Positions 51,656-63,998 of a stretch of DNA of 64,000 nucleotides are shown piece by piece (the stretch's first letter is position 1; each line of letters begins with the position of its first letter). Where the stretch lies: contig CANTFL010000002.1 in NCBI GenBank assembly GCA_947650285.1, positions 248,001 to 312,000 on the forward strand. Reading direction: 5' to 3'. The stretch is from Hyaloperonospora brassicae (lineage: Eukaryota > Oomycota > Peronosporomycetes > Peronosporales > Peronosporaceae). The notes below the pieces were generated by a model. The model had not been told where the DNA came from. It saw only the letters and a list, made by a program, of their open reading frames with translations, and did no database searches. The position numbers were made by a program, and so were the translations under genes.

Positions 51656-54170
51656 CCTGAGCCCTGTCGGGGGTGCCCCCCCCCCTAGAGACGTCTGATT
51701 TATCAAGCGCCGATTGAAAAAGCGAGAAGGGGTGTGCCGGTGTTATTGCAGATGACCGAGAGACTCCACATACCATGTGCCTTGCACATGTGGTTCACGC
51801 CTTGTCAATAGACCCCTACCTCCTTTTCTCTGTGTCTCTGGTTGCGCTACAATCAAACGGCCGGCTCTTCCTTGGTAAGTAACCGTTGACGAATCTACCG
51901 TTTGAGTAGAGAGCTCCTTTACCTCGCTTGTCACTACACGCACCAACGATTCTCTGCAAAATGACTCGAAAGCTAGTGGCAACTCCGAGTTCATTACGGC
52001 TGAATGAGGATATTTAACTCACGTGATTATTCTCTCGCTTTGCACCTTATCAGATATGGTGCTAAAATACGACCATCGTCCAGCGTTGTAATCAAAAACA
52101 CAACACGAAACGCGAGCCGTTAGGTCTTTTCAGCTGGACTTGCTCGACGCAAAACTAAACAAAATGCAATGGAAGAAAGTCACGATAAGAAAGATATGCA
52201 CCACAAGATGAGAAAAATAAAAATTATGCGCCACATGATCAGCAAATGAAACGAATGCGCCACTAAGCGGAATAATAAAACGAAGACACCAGTGGCGTTT
52301 GCTGCATAACCGAAGACACACATGCATGATATGCTATAAATTTAATCACCAACGCCTCCTTCATTCCCTATTCTTTTTCATTCTGTAGGTGCTGTTCATG
52401 TTTTCGCGTCGAAAATCATTTTGCGTTGTGAAAAGTGCGACGGAAAACCCTGCGCTTATACTGATGGCAATAGAATCCATCCATACTGACGACAGTACGA
52501 GCTATCCACGTTGATGATGGTGTAGACGGATGCTCCAAATTGCAAGTACGCTGAAAGTGTTGAAGAAGCGCGGTCAACTAGACGATAACGGTTAGTTTAA
52601 TGTAAAACGAGAACTGCATTCAATGTAGTTACGTTACACAATAAACTCTCTTCTAAACCTTCCTGTGGCTGTACTGAACTACACAAACATGTAGGTTGAC
52701 ACCAGCAGTCGCCACTGATGAGTCGCGTCTAGCACTGCATGGTGGGTTATAACCGATGTCATGGCCTATATCGACCGACGAGCAGTGTGTCAGCAGGTAC
52801 GAATAATATGATGGGCAAAAATACCCTTCGCATAGTGTTCTTAGCTAATGTCAATGGTATGTAACGCGGGCACTCCGTTACGATAAGGCGCGTTTATGTT
52901 TTAAGCGTAGTGTGACAGTGTTGTCCATCTTTCACTTTTAAGACCACGTTGCTTCTCTTTCATTTCGATACATCTGATTGACATGATGTTCATGTGTATC
53001 GATCGCCTTGGCCGTCTCCTTGACATTCGGTAGGATGGGACAGCGCAGTGTAGAAACGGCGCCTACACGATGCTGTACAAAACGTACAAAGTACGACTTA
53101 GGACTGCATCAGACGAGGATGAGCAAGACAACAAGGTGAGACAAGATACTGGACAGCCGACAGGAAGTTGTTGGTGGCATCACAGGTGATCCTACAAAGC
53201 TTACGGATACACAAAGTATGTCGCACTCTTTTGCAGCACACGATGCTGACGTAGTGGTACGGTTGTCACAAAAGAAGATGGTAATGACGGATGTTATGTT
53301 GGTGATGACCTAGAGACTGATGTCTCGATGCTGCTGTGAGGATCGATGTAATATTGCTGTCTCGACACGAGGACATAATGCACACAAGCGTGGATACGTC
53401 AGTTTTTTCAGGCCGTCAGGGCTGCTCAGTACCGCATGCATCAAAGCGGTTCACGCCGAAGTGATCTGGAGACTCTCGACTTTACAGAGTTAAAGCCAAC
53501 GGTAACGTGGATGTGGGCAAAAGGATACGCACGCTAGTCTTGACCGCCGCTGAATGGGTCTACTGCTGCCGTAGAGTAAAGGGCCAAAGAAGAAAACGGA
53601 CGCGTGTTGCTGCCGTGCTCCTGACCAAGTTTAAGCCTTCCATCGATACGAATCGAAGACCACGACGACGTATCACTGACGATCCGACCGAACCATCTGT
53701 CCGTGCTGACACAAAGTTGCTTGTCACCTTTTGATGGAGTGCACTTTGACGGATACGTAGTAAACGGATTTGATTCACATTTCGACTTTGTACTGAGCGT
53801 GGATCGACTACGCAAGCTTTTTTATGCTAATGCCCGAGCACCCGACAGCCTCAGCAGACACTATGCATCGGGCGACTCTTCTTATTGCAAATAGTCGTAC
53901 GAACCGCACAGCTCTACACGTGCTGAGCAATGAAACAATATCAAGACCTTCGACTGAAGCTGTACGCATTCAACAAAAGGATCCGTTCAAGCATTATTGC
54001 CACCATCATGGATAGCGGAAGAAGGGTTTTATCCGAACAAAACGCATGTGATCCGTTCGCCCAATCGATCGTCACGTCTGTAGGTCAAGTGCTCGACCTC
54101 TCACGATTTAAAGGCTGCAACACACAATTGACATGACATCGAGCTCGAGCAAGTGCTTTCGCGGCATAGC
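51656..54170. other. no gene seen; possible LTR end relic
   Basis: About 2.5 kb without a recognisable gene. A run of ten C lies near 51675. TGTAACGCGGGCACTCCGTT at about 52859 looks like the self-complementary start of a gypsy LTR, but no matching end was found. Open stretches around 53500-54130 on both strands have no domain. Confidence 0.4.
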
Positions 54171-55625
54171 TTACTCGCGAAGTCGACGAGTGCACGCAAC
54201 GACCTTTTTCGTTGGCAAAGTTTGAGTGCCGCTATCGTCTGCCGCGTCTGTAGAATTCAACGACGGTAGCTCTTGCGTTACCGAGTCGCTTTGGCTTGAG
54301 GCGCCAGTCGTGTCAGTAACCTCGTTACTGTTGCTTGCGTCACTTGTAATCTCGTCATCAACGGGGTCATCGTCGCTGGCGAAGCTGCTCGTGGTCTCAG
54401 TCGCGCCACTCGCCGCCAAAGCTTCGGCATCACCCGGTGCCTCAGCGTCACTCGTATCCTCCGTCAAAGTTGCATCATCAAGGCTGCTCTCGTCTTTCGC
54501 GCTCGAGCTTTCAGTCTCACCTTCAGGAGTCGAACTGCTCGACGTTGAAGAGACCCCACTCGCAGTAGAAGTACCCCATCCAGCAGCAATGCCATCGTAA
54601 GCACGCTTGCGCACAAGCTTCGTGCCCTTTCCAGACGGCTGGTGCCACGGAAGCGGAGCCGAGTCTTTAAGCCAGGTGTACTGGTCACAATGGTCCCAGA
54701 TCGTCACCCCAACGCATTTCTTCACCTTGCGACACGCAGCAATCGTGTTTTGGTAAACAACAACCTGCTGCTCTTCCTCCTCTTTCGATGGCGTGGGCGA
54801 GCTCGTCTTGACGTCAAGTTCCGTGTACGCAACGTCAAGTCCGAGAGCAGAGAAGCGCTCCATGTTTGCCACAAGGTCCTCGATCGTATCCGTGTCGGAG
54901 GCACTCGAGTGCGACTGGAACCCCATGCCGTCGATGCCGATGTCAGCATCAATCAGCAGCTTCTGGATCATATCGAGCACAGCCGTTGACTTGGCGTTGA
55001 TCGCATTGATGTTGTAGTCGTTATAGTACAGCTTTGTCTTCAAACCAAGTGACTTCTTGACAGCGTTGGCAGTTTTGAATGCCGTCGAGATGTAGTCCGT
55101 GCCCGTAGCGTTGTACCAGAACGACTTCCGATACACTGCGTCATCCCCCATCACCTCGTTTGCCACGTCCCACGCATAGCACGTGTCCCCGAAATGCGTC
55201 ATGACTTTCGTAATGTGGTTCTCCAGAGCACTTAGCATCTCAGCTTTGCTGAGACTTTGGACCCAGTTCGGGACTTGCGAGTGCCACAGGAGCGTGTGAC
55301 ACCGGATTTGAGCCCCTGCTTCTTCTGCGAGCGCAACGATCTCGTCGGCCTTGGCAAACGTAAATGTGTCTTGCGTTGGTTCTGTCGCATCCCATTTCAT
55401 GGCATTACCAGGCGTGATCATGCCGAACTCTTTCACGTCCTGAAGGGCTGCGACGTAAAACTTGTCGGTCAATGCGCCATGGTCCGTGGCTGTACCCAGG
55501 TATTTGCCATGCATCTTTGCCAGTTCATGTAGGCCCTTCGTGCCCGTGTAGGTTGACGTGAGGAGCTCACATTGGGCAGTCACTAGTGCCACACTAGCGA
55601 TGCTTAGCTGGAGATGCAGCTTCAT
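54171..55625 (-). CDS. secreted GH10 endo-beta-1,4-xylanase
   Basis: 484 aa from ATG 55625, chosen because it starts a signal peptide (MKLHLQLSIASVALVTAQC). It hydrolyses xylan in plant cell walls. The GH10 barrel spans about residues 25-350: GNAMKWDATEP (73-83), HTLLWHSQVPNW (110-121), acid/base E157 in WDVANEVMGDD, nucleophile E269 in AYTELDVKT, and VGVTIWDHCDQYTWL (305-319). Residues 351-484 form a Ser/Thr/Asp/Glu-rich low-complexity tail in place of a carbohydrate-binding module, ending in a short basic stretch. No intron. A textbook oomycete core promoter lies 30-50 bp upstream of the start. The upstream in-frame ATG at 55787 lies beyond that promoter and is rejected. Confidence 0.93.
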   Translation of the reverse strand: MKLHLQLSIASVALVTAQCELLTSTYTGTKGLHELAKMHGKYLGTATDHGALTDKFYVAALQDVKEFGMITPGNAMKWDATEPTQDTFTFAKADEIVALAEEAGAQIRCHTLLWHSQVPNWVQSLSKAEMLSALENHITKVMTHFGDTCYAWDVANEVMGDDAVYRKSFWYNATGTDYISTAFKTANAVKKSLGLKTKLYYNDYNINAINAKSTAVLDMIQKLLIDADIGIDGMGFQSHSSASDTDTIEDLVANMERFSALGLDVAYTELDVKTSSPTPSKEEEEQQVVVYQNTIAACRKVKKCVGVTIWDHCDQYTWLKDSAPLPWHQPSGKGTKLVRKRAYDGIAAGWGTSTASGVSSTSSSSTPEGETESSSAKDESSLDDATLTEDTSDAEAPGDAEALAASGATETTSSFASDDDPVDDEITSDASNSNEVTDTTGASSQSDSVTQELPSLNSTDAADDSGTQTLPTKKVVACTRRLRE

Positions 55626-55656
55626 GCCGAGACGTTGTTGTTGTCGTCTGTGGGCA

Positions 55657-55674
55657 GCAAAATGGAGAATGAGC
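55657..55674 (-). promoter_or_regulatory. oomycete Inr-FPR core promoter of the xylanase gene
   Basis: On the minus strand GCTCATTCTCCATTTTGC is an almost exact match to the oomycete core promoter consensus (GCTCATTYYNCAWTTT). It sits 32-49 bp upstream of ATG 55625 and fixes that start. Confidence 0.85.
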
Positions 55675-58295
55675 GAAGTCAATTGCGCAGGAGTCCGCTG
55701 ACGTAGTGACAACACTTCACCACATGGTTGTGCGGAAGGAATTGCTCGAGAAGATCCCGTGAAGATAGACGTTGTAAGCTGGGACAAACGAAGCCGCGCG
55801 CAACAACCCGTTCTTCATCTTTCGGGCTATAGCACGACAACTCTGCGAATGTCAACGCTTTTGACCATGACCTTTTTTCTCCGCAATTGCTTGATGTTGA
55901 TTATAAGGGGTATCCCAACGCAGTGTCTACTGTTTATCTTCTTCATTGTTGTGGAACTTCTCTACTTAGAGGTTAACAGTGTTCCTACTGCTCACCTGAA
56001 CTTGTCGGTGTTGCGACACAAGTTGCAGCTATTTTCTCGTCACTTCTGGCTCTGCCTACACCGGAACCGCTGTTTTCCTAGAAACCAAAAGCAGGGTAGT
56101 GTAAAAGCTGGCAGCGTTTGTCGCTTGATCATTAGCCGTCCCATGCGTGCGATAACATGTGTCTCAAGCTGTCCGCTCTTTGCTCATTCCTTGCCTAGAG
56201 CACTACGGCTTGTCGTGCCAGCGAGCGAGCTACTGCTTGCCAGCTGAACAGAAGTACCCACCCCATCACCACCCACGATCTTACAACAACGCGTTGACGT
56301 GTCGGGAGAATTGGCAGCTGACCGGCGGTCAGTGCGACCACTCAACGAGAGAGTTCGCATCAACACATACATGACGCAGTTGCATGCGCAACGCACATCA
56401 AGCCAACTGCGAGACACGGGTAGAGCGGCAACGCCCATCAGTTTCGGTTTGCGTGACGCCGACAGCTTTTCTTGCAATCGCGATGCGAATACGTACATGA
56501 TACCCCGCGCTCGTTCGACCAAAACATGTGAACTATTGTATGTCTCTGACGTCCAGCACTCTTTTGACGACAGGTGAACAGGTTCTCTGCAATCTCTTCG
56601 CTAGCAGATGTCAGCACGACGCTCGATTCTTTGCGACGCTCCCCTTCCGTGCTACCCGAGTGTGAGGGTTCTGACACGCATGCAGCAAAGAAACACTCAC
56701 GTGCACGTTCTTTCACAAACTGGAGCTAATGGTGTTGAACAATCGCGCGTCGATAGTATAGTGAGCACCTGGACGCCTAGCAACGCCATGTGCGGGTCCC
56801 ATCATGCTTTTTGCAGGTACGTCTCCTACCGCCGTCTCATCGTTGCGGTTGTTCACTCGTCGCGGTACATCTGTCTAGATGCACGTGCCTGTCGTGATGT
56901 TGTACCGCGAGGTCCGCTTCTGATCAGCCCTATGCGTACGTATGCGCGTGGCGGAGTGGACCTTGTTTTAATATGGCGAGCTTGGTTTGACACCACGACA
57001 GGCTGTCAGGTTTCCTTTCTTCTACGAAATCAGCAGCCAGGTCTCCTTCGTAAAGTGCAGTAGATGTGTCGTTGTCGTACTTGATTCCATGAGCTGTTGT
57101 TGGATGCACTGTTTACTCCTCGCGATCATACACTATCGACATGGTGTTTGACGTTATTTTACGGAGTTTGTACAGATGCCACTCAGAGAGACACGCGACA
57201 CGCGGGTAGCGATGCAGTCAAGTCGCCACGCTGTAGTGTGTCTGTCTTCAGACGGACGAGACTGCGAAAACATCCTGACGTTAGGGCCTTTCCTAATGAT
57301 GCCACGACATTCTGCAGCTTACAAAGTATCGTAAAGTACACCGATGGACACGGCGACGACGGACTGTGTGCTTCCGTGTATCGCAAGGTCAAGGTGAAGA
57401 AGTAGGGACGGGCGACGGACGCACTGGATCCCTCAGCTGGGGTCTTATCGTCTCTACAACCGCGTTGGCTATTCGCCTAGCGTAGGGCCTGTGCGTCGAA
57501 TGACTGTCTCTGCGGACAAAGACACATGGACTGACAACAAGCGCTCGCAAGTAGTGCAGCAACTACGAGCGAACGAAAAGGCGCTTACGTCGCAGCAGCA
57601 TTGTCAGTTGTGGCATCGTTTGTCCTAACTTACAGAGCTACAGGCGGTACGGTGCTCGTGACACGATTGGTGATCTCATAAGCGGATATATTCAAAGTTT
57701 TCGCGGATTGACAAGCTACGAATGCGAATCGTAGATCGAAAGGGAAAGACGAAGAAGCGAATGCATTGCTTCGCACCCACAAGGAGTGTATTGTGCGCAT
57801 TGCAGCTGCCCGAAATGCGAGAGAGCGTCTGTATCGGAGGTACACTTTGGTGGTACAACCACGAAATGGGTTCGTGGTGTGGTGTGTGGTACACACCACT
57901 CATTCGCTCGGGAGCACGAAGTACGATTAGGGACGCATTTTAGCCACCTCTAAATTACGTGTCGGGGGATTTTACTCCAGTAGAGAGCAAAAACTTGCCT
58001 TTACATACTTCGGCGGGCTTTCGTTCCGCGCTAAAAATGAGATTAACATCAGTTAACACTTTGGCCACTGCAAGACACGTGCCTTGCTAAGGCGTTTTGG
58101 ACCGTAAAGACTTCACAATCCTTCTTGAGAGATTCACTCATACACGCTTGATTACTTTGTACAACTGATGCTAAGAACAGTTGGACAAAGTGCCCTCAAG
58201 CGCGTGTGCCTTAAAAATGTCTGCAATATAAAGTCCTGTAATGATTAGGTACCCAAACTCAAAATAAGAAGCTCTGTGAGCTTCAACTCGTTAGG
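55675..58295. other. no gene seen
   Basis: About 2.6 kb. Open stretches such as plus 56608-57063 and plus 57097-57405 lack domains or codon character I can support. A basic stretch readable in several frames near 57640-57930 might be a gene relic, but I cannot name it. Confidence 0.35.
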
Positions 58296-58737
58296 TGTAA
58301 CGGGGCACCGACGATTACGTACTGGACTACCAGTACGAAGTTTACCTTTCACTGACAATAGCAAAGGTCAGTGCCCAGCTACGTGTAAACACTTACACAG
58401 TGGAAGGTAACGACTAAGGTAAGAACCTTAGTCGTAGTAAAAGTAAAAATGTTAAATAATACAAATAAGTCCTATCACTCTCGTGTCTCTGTTCGTCCTG
58501 ACATAATTATTTTAATCGAACTAAACGTATGATAACGACTACTCATCACCCATTGCGCGCGACTAGCAGCCATCGGTGGGTTGATATTATCATGATATCA
58601 ACCAATGAGTAGTCCATTCGGTCATCCCAGCAATATCATTATCTTTTGTGATATTGTTGAAAGAACATTCAACGTAATATTGTTTATTTTCATTTTATCC
58701 TTAATTACAATGTCATGTAACGGGCTACCCCGTCACA
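58296..58737 (-). repeat. solo gypsy-type LTR, minus strand
   Basis: 442 bp. On the minus strand it begins TGTGACGGGGTAGCCCGTTA and ends GTGCCCCGTTACA. It shares the TTGGTTGATAT hairpin and the CGCGCGCAATGGGTGATGAG block with the other LTRs. The flanking five bases are TTAGG and TTACG, a target duplication with one mismatch, so this is a solo LTR left by LTR-LTR recombination. Stems such as GACTAAGGT opposite ACCTTAGTC are intact. Confidence 0.85.
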
Positions 58738-60429
58738 TTACGTCGTTGTTCTTTGAGATATCGGACTCGTTAAGTCGTTGTTTGATAACTAAATGCCTCC
58801 TTCAGTATTAGTTATAGAAACTTGTTGACTCGCTGATGTCGATCGTTCTGCAAACTGATTGACTCGTTGAGCTTAAGCCTTCCTATGTCAAAGAGCTGTG
58901 GTAGTCCCGCTACAACTTCATCAGCAATGTGTTGTGATGTAAGCGCGTCTATTACAATTTCTATATCCTATTTGATCGATAGATTGTTAATAAAGTGCTA
59001 CATGGATTGCATCAAGTTGCGGTGTATAGTTTTAGTGTTCGATTTGGTCGTATAATTATCGCCTCAATGGACAGGTTAATGTCGTCTTTTTTCTGGCGTA
59101 CACTCGAAATCTATCTCCCTCCTGCCCAAACCTTCATGAATACTTCGCATCAAAGGATCTTGGTACTAAGCAGACATTTTCGTTTCCATTTATCCAATCT
59201 TAGTGCAAAGGTGATATAAATGAATTGCTTCGATAATTTGTTTAGTAACAATTTCAAGGGCATTAGCGGCGGTAATGATACAAGGTTCATATAGAATTGG
59301 CGTCAACGGGTATCAGTGCGTCGATACTTACCGCGGTATCAGCGTTGGTTGATACACGCGTCCGACTAAGAGATTTTGGCTCGACGAATTAAACGCTGAG
59401 GCTTTAGACAATAAGCGATGTAAAGGCGTATCTCATTAAATAGTGGTCTCCTTATGTATTTATAAAAATCGTTTATTTCGTCATAGCAGCTCAAATGTGT
59501 TGTTAACTATATCAGGAAATCAAGTATGCCACGACCAAGATATGGTCTTTCTGTTCCACCACAGCATTATCATTTTCTATCATATACATTTTCAGTCAAA
59601 AAAGATGGCTCTTGACGAGACAACTCACAAGTCCCTTCATGAACACCGAAATCATCGTGTGTTTATATAAATCAGGTAGGCCGCATGGCAACTCGCAAGG
59701 TGGCAAATGCAATTAGCGTTAGCGCTAACTTTTTAAATTATATTATCTGAGTTCTAGCATCTCTGATAGAAGCCTGATCGATAACCTTAGCGCCATATGC
59801 GTACGTCTGAAACGGGTCTTGAAATGTATAACCACTAAACGTATACTTGTCGTGAAGCTTGAGCCACAAGGTCACATCATGGTCAAAACAGTCAAGTTTG
59901 AATAATGATTGCAGCTATTATTTGTTCGCCAATGACACAACGATTAATTATGCCGTCTTCCAGCTTGACGGATCAACTCAACAGATTTCTTCCTTGTAAT
60001 TGTAAATATCAGTCTATTAGCTTTCAAGTCGGCGTATATGCATTAGACCGGCAGTTAGCAATTTAATCCTGCTGCTATCACGACAGCATAATTGCCGATA
60101 CATTGATACTTTAATAGCACCGCCTTATGCTGGCCTGGATGGTAAAACAACACCACTGTCGTACCTGGTCGCGTCAAGTTCATGTAGGACAAATTTGGCG
60201 ATCGCAGTAAATTCTCGTCTCCTTCCATATCGGACAACATGGCGCTCATTGCCGGCTCGCAGATAATCAATCATTTTCGTTCGACCGCGACCCATTCGCC
60301 GATACTTAGATAGGTAGGACCTTCCCGCGTGACGTTAGAGCTAGTAGCTGTCTTATCCAACACATTCATATCGGATGGAATGCTCGTATTCGGTGGACGG
60401 GTCACAAAGGAAGATCAGGTGTACCGGGG
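58738..60429. other. no gene seen, AT-rich
   Basis: About 1.7 kb of AT-rich sequence without supported genes. A minus-strand open stretch at 60270-60055 has no recognisable domain. Confidence 0.4.
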
Positions 60430-60873
60430 AAACAATGTTTATATCAATACAGTCATAGCAAACACCTACAATGATAAGGCCGTCTATAAGTGACTCATAA
60501 CCTCACGTAACCGAAGATGAAGCTTCTAAACAAGCACATCTTGTAGGAGAAATATAAATATGTATTCATTCGATAGCTTGATGTTTGTTCATAAGATTAT
60601 ATATATTCTTTTTGATCTTACTTAAGCTAGAAAAGCTACAGATACTTAATTTAGATACTCTCTCACCACCCTTCGCGCGTATAGCAGATATTAGTTGTTT
60701 AGTTGTTAATTGCGGGATATTGATTGATGAGTGTAGCATTGCCATGTATTACCTCCGACGGTGAAACTTCTTTAATACATACATTGCAAATCAAAATTAA
60801 AGCATACCAACATTTTAAATATATTCTTATGACCCAATTTTGATTTTTTATCATGAAACGGGTTATTACTGTA
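60430..60873 (-). repeat. heavily decayed gypsy-type LTR relic, minus strand
   Basis: Read on the plus strand, CACCACCCTTCGCGCGTATAGC (about 60665-60686) and TCATGAAACGGGTTATTACTG (about 60851-60871) match the spacing and order of CACCCATTGCGCGCG.C.AGC and TCATGTAACGGGCTACCCCG in the solo LTR at 58.3 kb. The far end is not recognisable, so the left boundary is inferred from the usual length. Confidence 0.5.
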
Positions 60874-62249
60874 TTAAAATCGATGCCAGGACGACTGGTG
60901 ATCTCGACGTTTGATACGATGATGAATTACATCACTTAAACGATAAAGAATGTAGAACACTGATATGCTGAGATGCTGATGACCACAAATACCTCGATGA
61001 TGTTACAATAGCTTATAAGAACAGCAATATAAATAATGTCATATTATATTTTAGCTACTTAGAGTCCTTCTTAAAATTACAATGACAGCTGGCGCAATTC
61101 GACGATACAGATGTATTTTGTCATTCATTGGAGACGTTTTCTGCTTCATCCATATATATTGGGTCCGAGCTTCGGAATGGCTTCTACTTTTTATATCCAT
61201 ATAAAAAAGGAGGTTCAGAATTAGAAATTTTGCCGGATGCAGTTTTGGCCATTTCGACCCTTGTTTACGCGTAAATGGTACTACATGCCATGCAAGATGT
61301 CAATAATCTGTCAACTGTCGGTAACAGTGGACTGCAAGAATTTGAAAGGCAAGAGCTTTGTAGACAATAATTCAATCTGAGATATTGTAGTGTTAAGAAT
61401 CGCTGTTTTTACATGACTATGAAAATTCTTTTATTGTTCTAGTCCATACTAGATCGGATTTGACATTGGTCATGTGATTCGTATAATAATTTAACAAATA
61501 TCACAAAAATCCAAGGTCGAGATCCATATTCTTTACCATTGGACAAAATTTGGACTGCTGACTACATTCTTCATTGTCTAACTATCAATTAGGATAACAG
61601 GACATCAAAAGCAAGGCGCTCAAAAACAACAACTCTATCATGTCCAAGAATTATGTTTCGCCAAGGCAAAACCTATGTCCCCCTGATGGGTGTCAAAACT
61701 TTACCTGGATTTTCCATCCGGGTGCGCTGGTGAGGAGGCGGCTCCTCGCGCGTGCGACTCGTAAAATATCGTTGAAAGTACAGAGATGTAGCTGCTTACC
61801 GACTTCATGGCGCTCGGTGTGACTATTCAAGAAGAAACCGCAGATTATCACGCAAAGACACGGTAGGAAACGCCTTTGATAAGTGTAATAATCACGTTGC
61901 GTTGTTTGACAAATGAACGACGATGTAAAACCGACCAACGATGAAGTATCGACTTTACTAGCTCAAGATGAACAATGATGTAGCAATGGACAGGCACATA
62001 TACATATTCGAAGAGCTATTAAGGACTAATAGACGCTTATAAAGTTGCCAAATGCATCATTAGCTTGGTAAATTACGAAGCAGCCCGTTTATGGAATGCA
62101 AAAAATTTGCCCATGTGTGGAAACGCGAAATACTTTAAGTTAATCGAAAACACAAAGATATCGCTCAGGGTGATTGTGCCCTTAAAATGTATATAACCAA
62201 GCGCTCACCGATGACAGTCACAAGCGAAAAAAGCTCAAAGTCGAGAAGC
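60874..62249. other. no gene seen, AT-rich
   Basis: About 1.4 kb without supported features. Confidence 0.4.
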
Positions 62250-62760
62250 ACACTTTCATGGTGACAGGAGTAGAAAAGGCTACGACGCAACAAAGAAAAT
62301 CGAATTCAAGGTCAAGGTCAAGTGCTTTCACTGCGGCCAGATAGGCTTCCTGAAGCGGACTATCGAAACCAGTGCAGCTCCAACGAAGAGGACATAATTT
62401 TGCCGTTGTTATACGTCAAAAGACATAGATGTATCAACGTCATTGTTGAAACGAAGAATATGACGCGTTACCGGAGCGACATGATAGTCTTATGGTCATC
62501 TAATAATCAATTGAGTTGACAGCGCGAGAGGCAAGAATATACAATGGTCAAAACCGGTTTGGTCCTCTTGAGTGAAATTGATGCCGCGCGCATCAGTATG
62601 CACAATGTATATTACTTCCCCGGACTGGACCAACAGCTGCTATTTGTGAGCAAGTAGAACGTGCATCATATGAGCGATGCGTTTTCTGAAAATTTGTTTA
62701 CGACATTTAACAGGGCAAATGCAATAGAATTTGGCCAATAAAGATACTCAGCGATGAAAA
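62250..62760 (+). pseudogene. copia gag-protease fragment
   Basis: A degenerate zinc knuckle (CFHCGQIGFLKRT, about 62323-62361; His and last Cys replaced) is followed, after frame changes, by ISMHNVYYFPGLDQQLLFVSK (about 62593-62655). The latter is the hallmark of the segment between protease and integrase in Ty1/copia elements. A stop follows directly. Downstream sequence to about 63030 may be further integrase remnant, but nothing firm is seen. Confidence 0.55.
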
Positions 62761-63565
62761 GTAGATGGCCTAATTCAATGAATACACCAGGTATGGAAGT
62801 GAGTGGAAATATTTGCACACACCGTATGAATCACTTGCACAGATATTCGTTAAAAAGGCACAGCTGCCACTACTATTAAACTTGCGTTTGACCACAGATT
62901 CGCGTCAAAATGGGGGAATTGCACAAACAACAACCATTTAGTTAAACACCGCCTGTCCCGCTTGCTGTCGAAGTCAAAGATTATGCTTACGCTGGTGCAA
63001 ACGGGCGTAATGAGTTCCGTAATGAAGAACACAAAGGTAAGACCCGGTACTCGCTAACGTTAATCGATCGCTACTTTAATCTGTACAGACGTGCTTGATC
63101 ACGAAGAAGAGAGATGTACGTATCGCCGTCAAGGTATTTATATAACCCAACGAGAAGTAAGGGGGGATTTGTGCAAGTACCTCGTATCAGTGCAGCGGGC
63201 TGATCTAGTCACATATTATTGACACGGATTATGTTGATGCAAATATGATAAATATAGCGAGACGCTATTCACCGCTTACTTTTTTGCTAGCCACCACACA
63301 TCCTATAATTCAGAAAAATCGTACAATACAAATTATAAATTAATATACAAAGCACACTTATATTACACTCGCTCGCGTAAAGTCGATGGCTCTACGATAA
63401 AACAAAAACTTTGACATTCTGTACACCACTTACGTACCATGGATCTTTGTCTTCTCACAGATTTCGGTGCAGACTCTCCAGCAAAAGGTATTGCATATTG
63501 TACCCACATAAATTGGGTGCAGAATAAATCACATCCTATAACCTAGCACGCTCTGACCAGAAAAG

Positions 63566-63998
63566 TAGTAAGACCTTGTGTTGATAGAACTCAAGGCTGA
63601 GTATACTGACATCACGTACACGTAGCGTGACGAAGTGCGAAGAAATATATAGAACCTGAAAGCTCTGTTAAAGGATAAAGCAGAACTGTATCTAATATAG
63701 TCACGTTTCCTAATAAATCATCTTTGTCTTAGTCTAACTATATTGAACCATGATCTCCTGTGTAGGTTTCTTGCTCACCACCCATTGCGCGCGTCCAGCA
63801 GCAATTGGTGGTTAATTTGGTTGATGTAGCTTGTACATCAACCAATAAGTGGAGCACCTAAGAATATCACCCTTGGAGGTATTTTGCCGGCAACATTACC
63901 TCTTCTCGAGTAATGTTGATTGAATATCATCTAAATGAATAATACTCAAACATTGATACATTCGTATCAATTATATCTAACGGGCTCAACCCGTTACA
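63566..63998 (-). repeat. gypsy-type LTR (subfamily B), minus strand, at window edge
   Basis: On the minus strand it begins TGTAACGGGTTGAGCCCGTT at 63998 and runs to about 63566. Much of it aligns by eye with LTR B at 40.2 kb (AGCTCTGT...AGTAGAACTGTA..TAATA.AGTCA..TTTC.TA.TAAATCATCTTT). It keeps a perfect 10-bp stem at 63819-63828/63834-63843 whose sequence differs from the equivalent stem in copy 1. The window ends two bases later, so whether it is solo is unknown. Confidence 0.7.

Noticed and set aside
52859..52885. Gypsy LTR start (TGTAACGCGGGCACTCCGTT)
   Set aside because: Only the terminal palindrome is recognisable; no LTR body or end follows, so it is not annotated as a feature.
57097..57943. 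Possible gene with basic stretches
   Set aside because: Several overlapping frames look weakly protein-like, but none has a domain, start context or continuity.
62069..62100. LTR-like phrase GAAGCAGCCCGTTTATGG
   Set aside because: Resembles GGGGCAGCCCGTTACATGG, but the rest of an LTR is absent.
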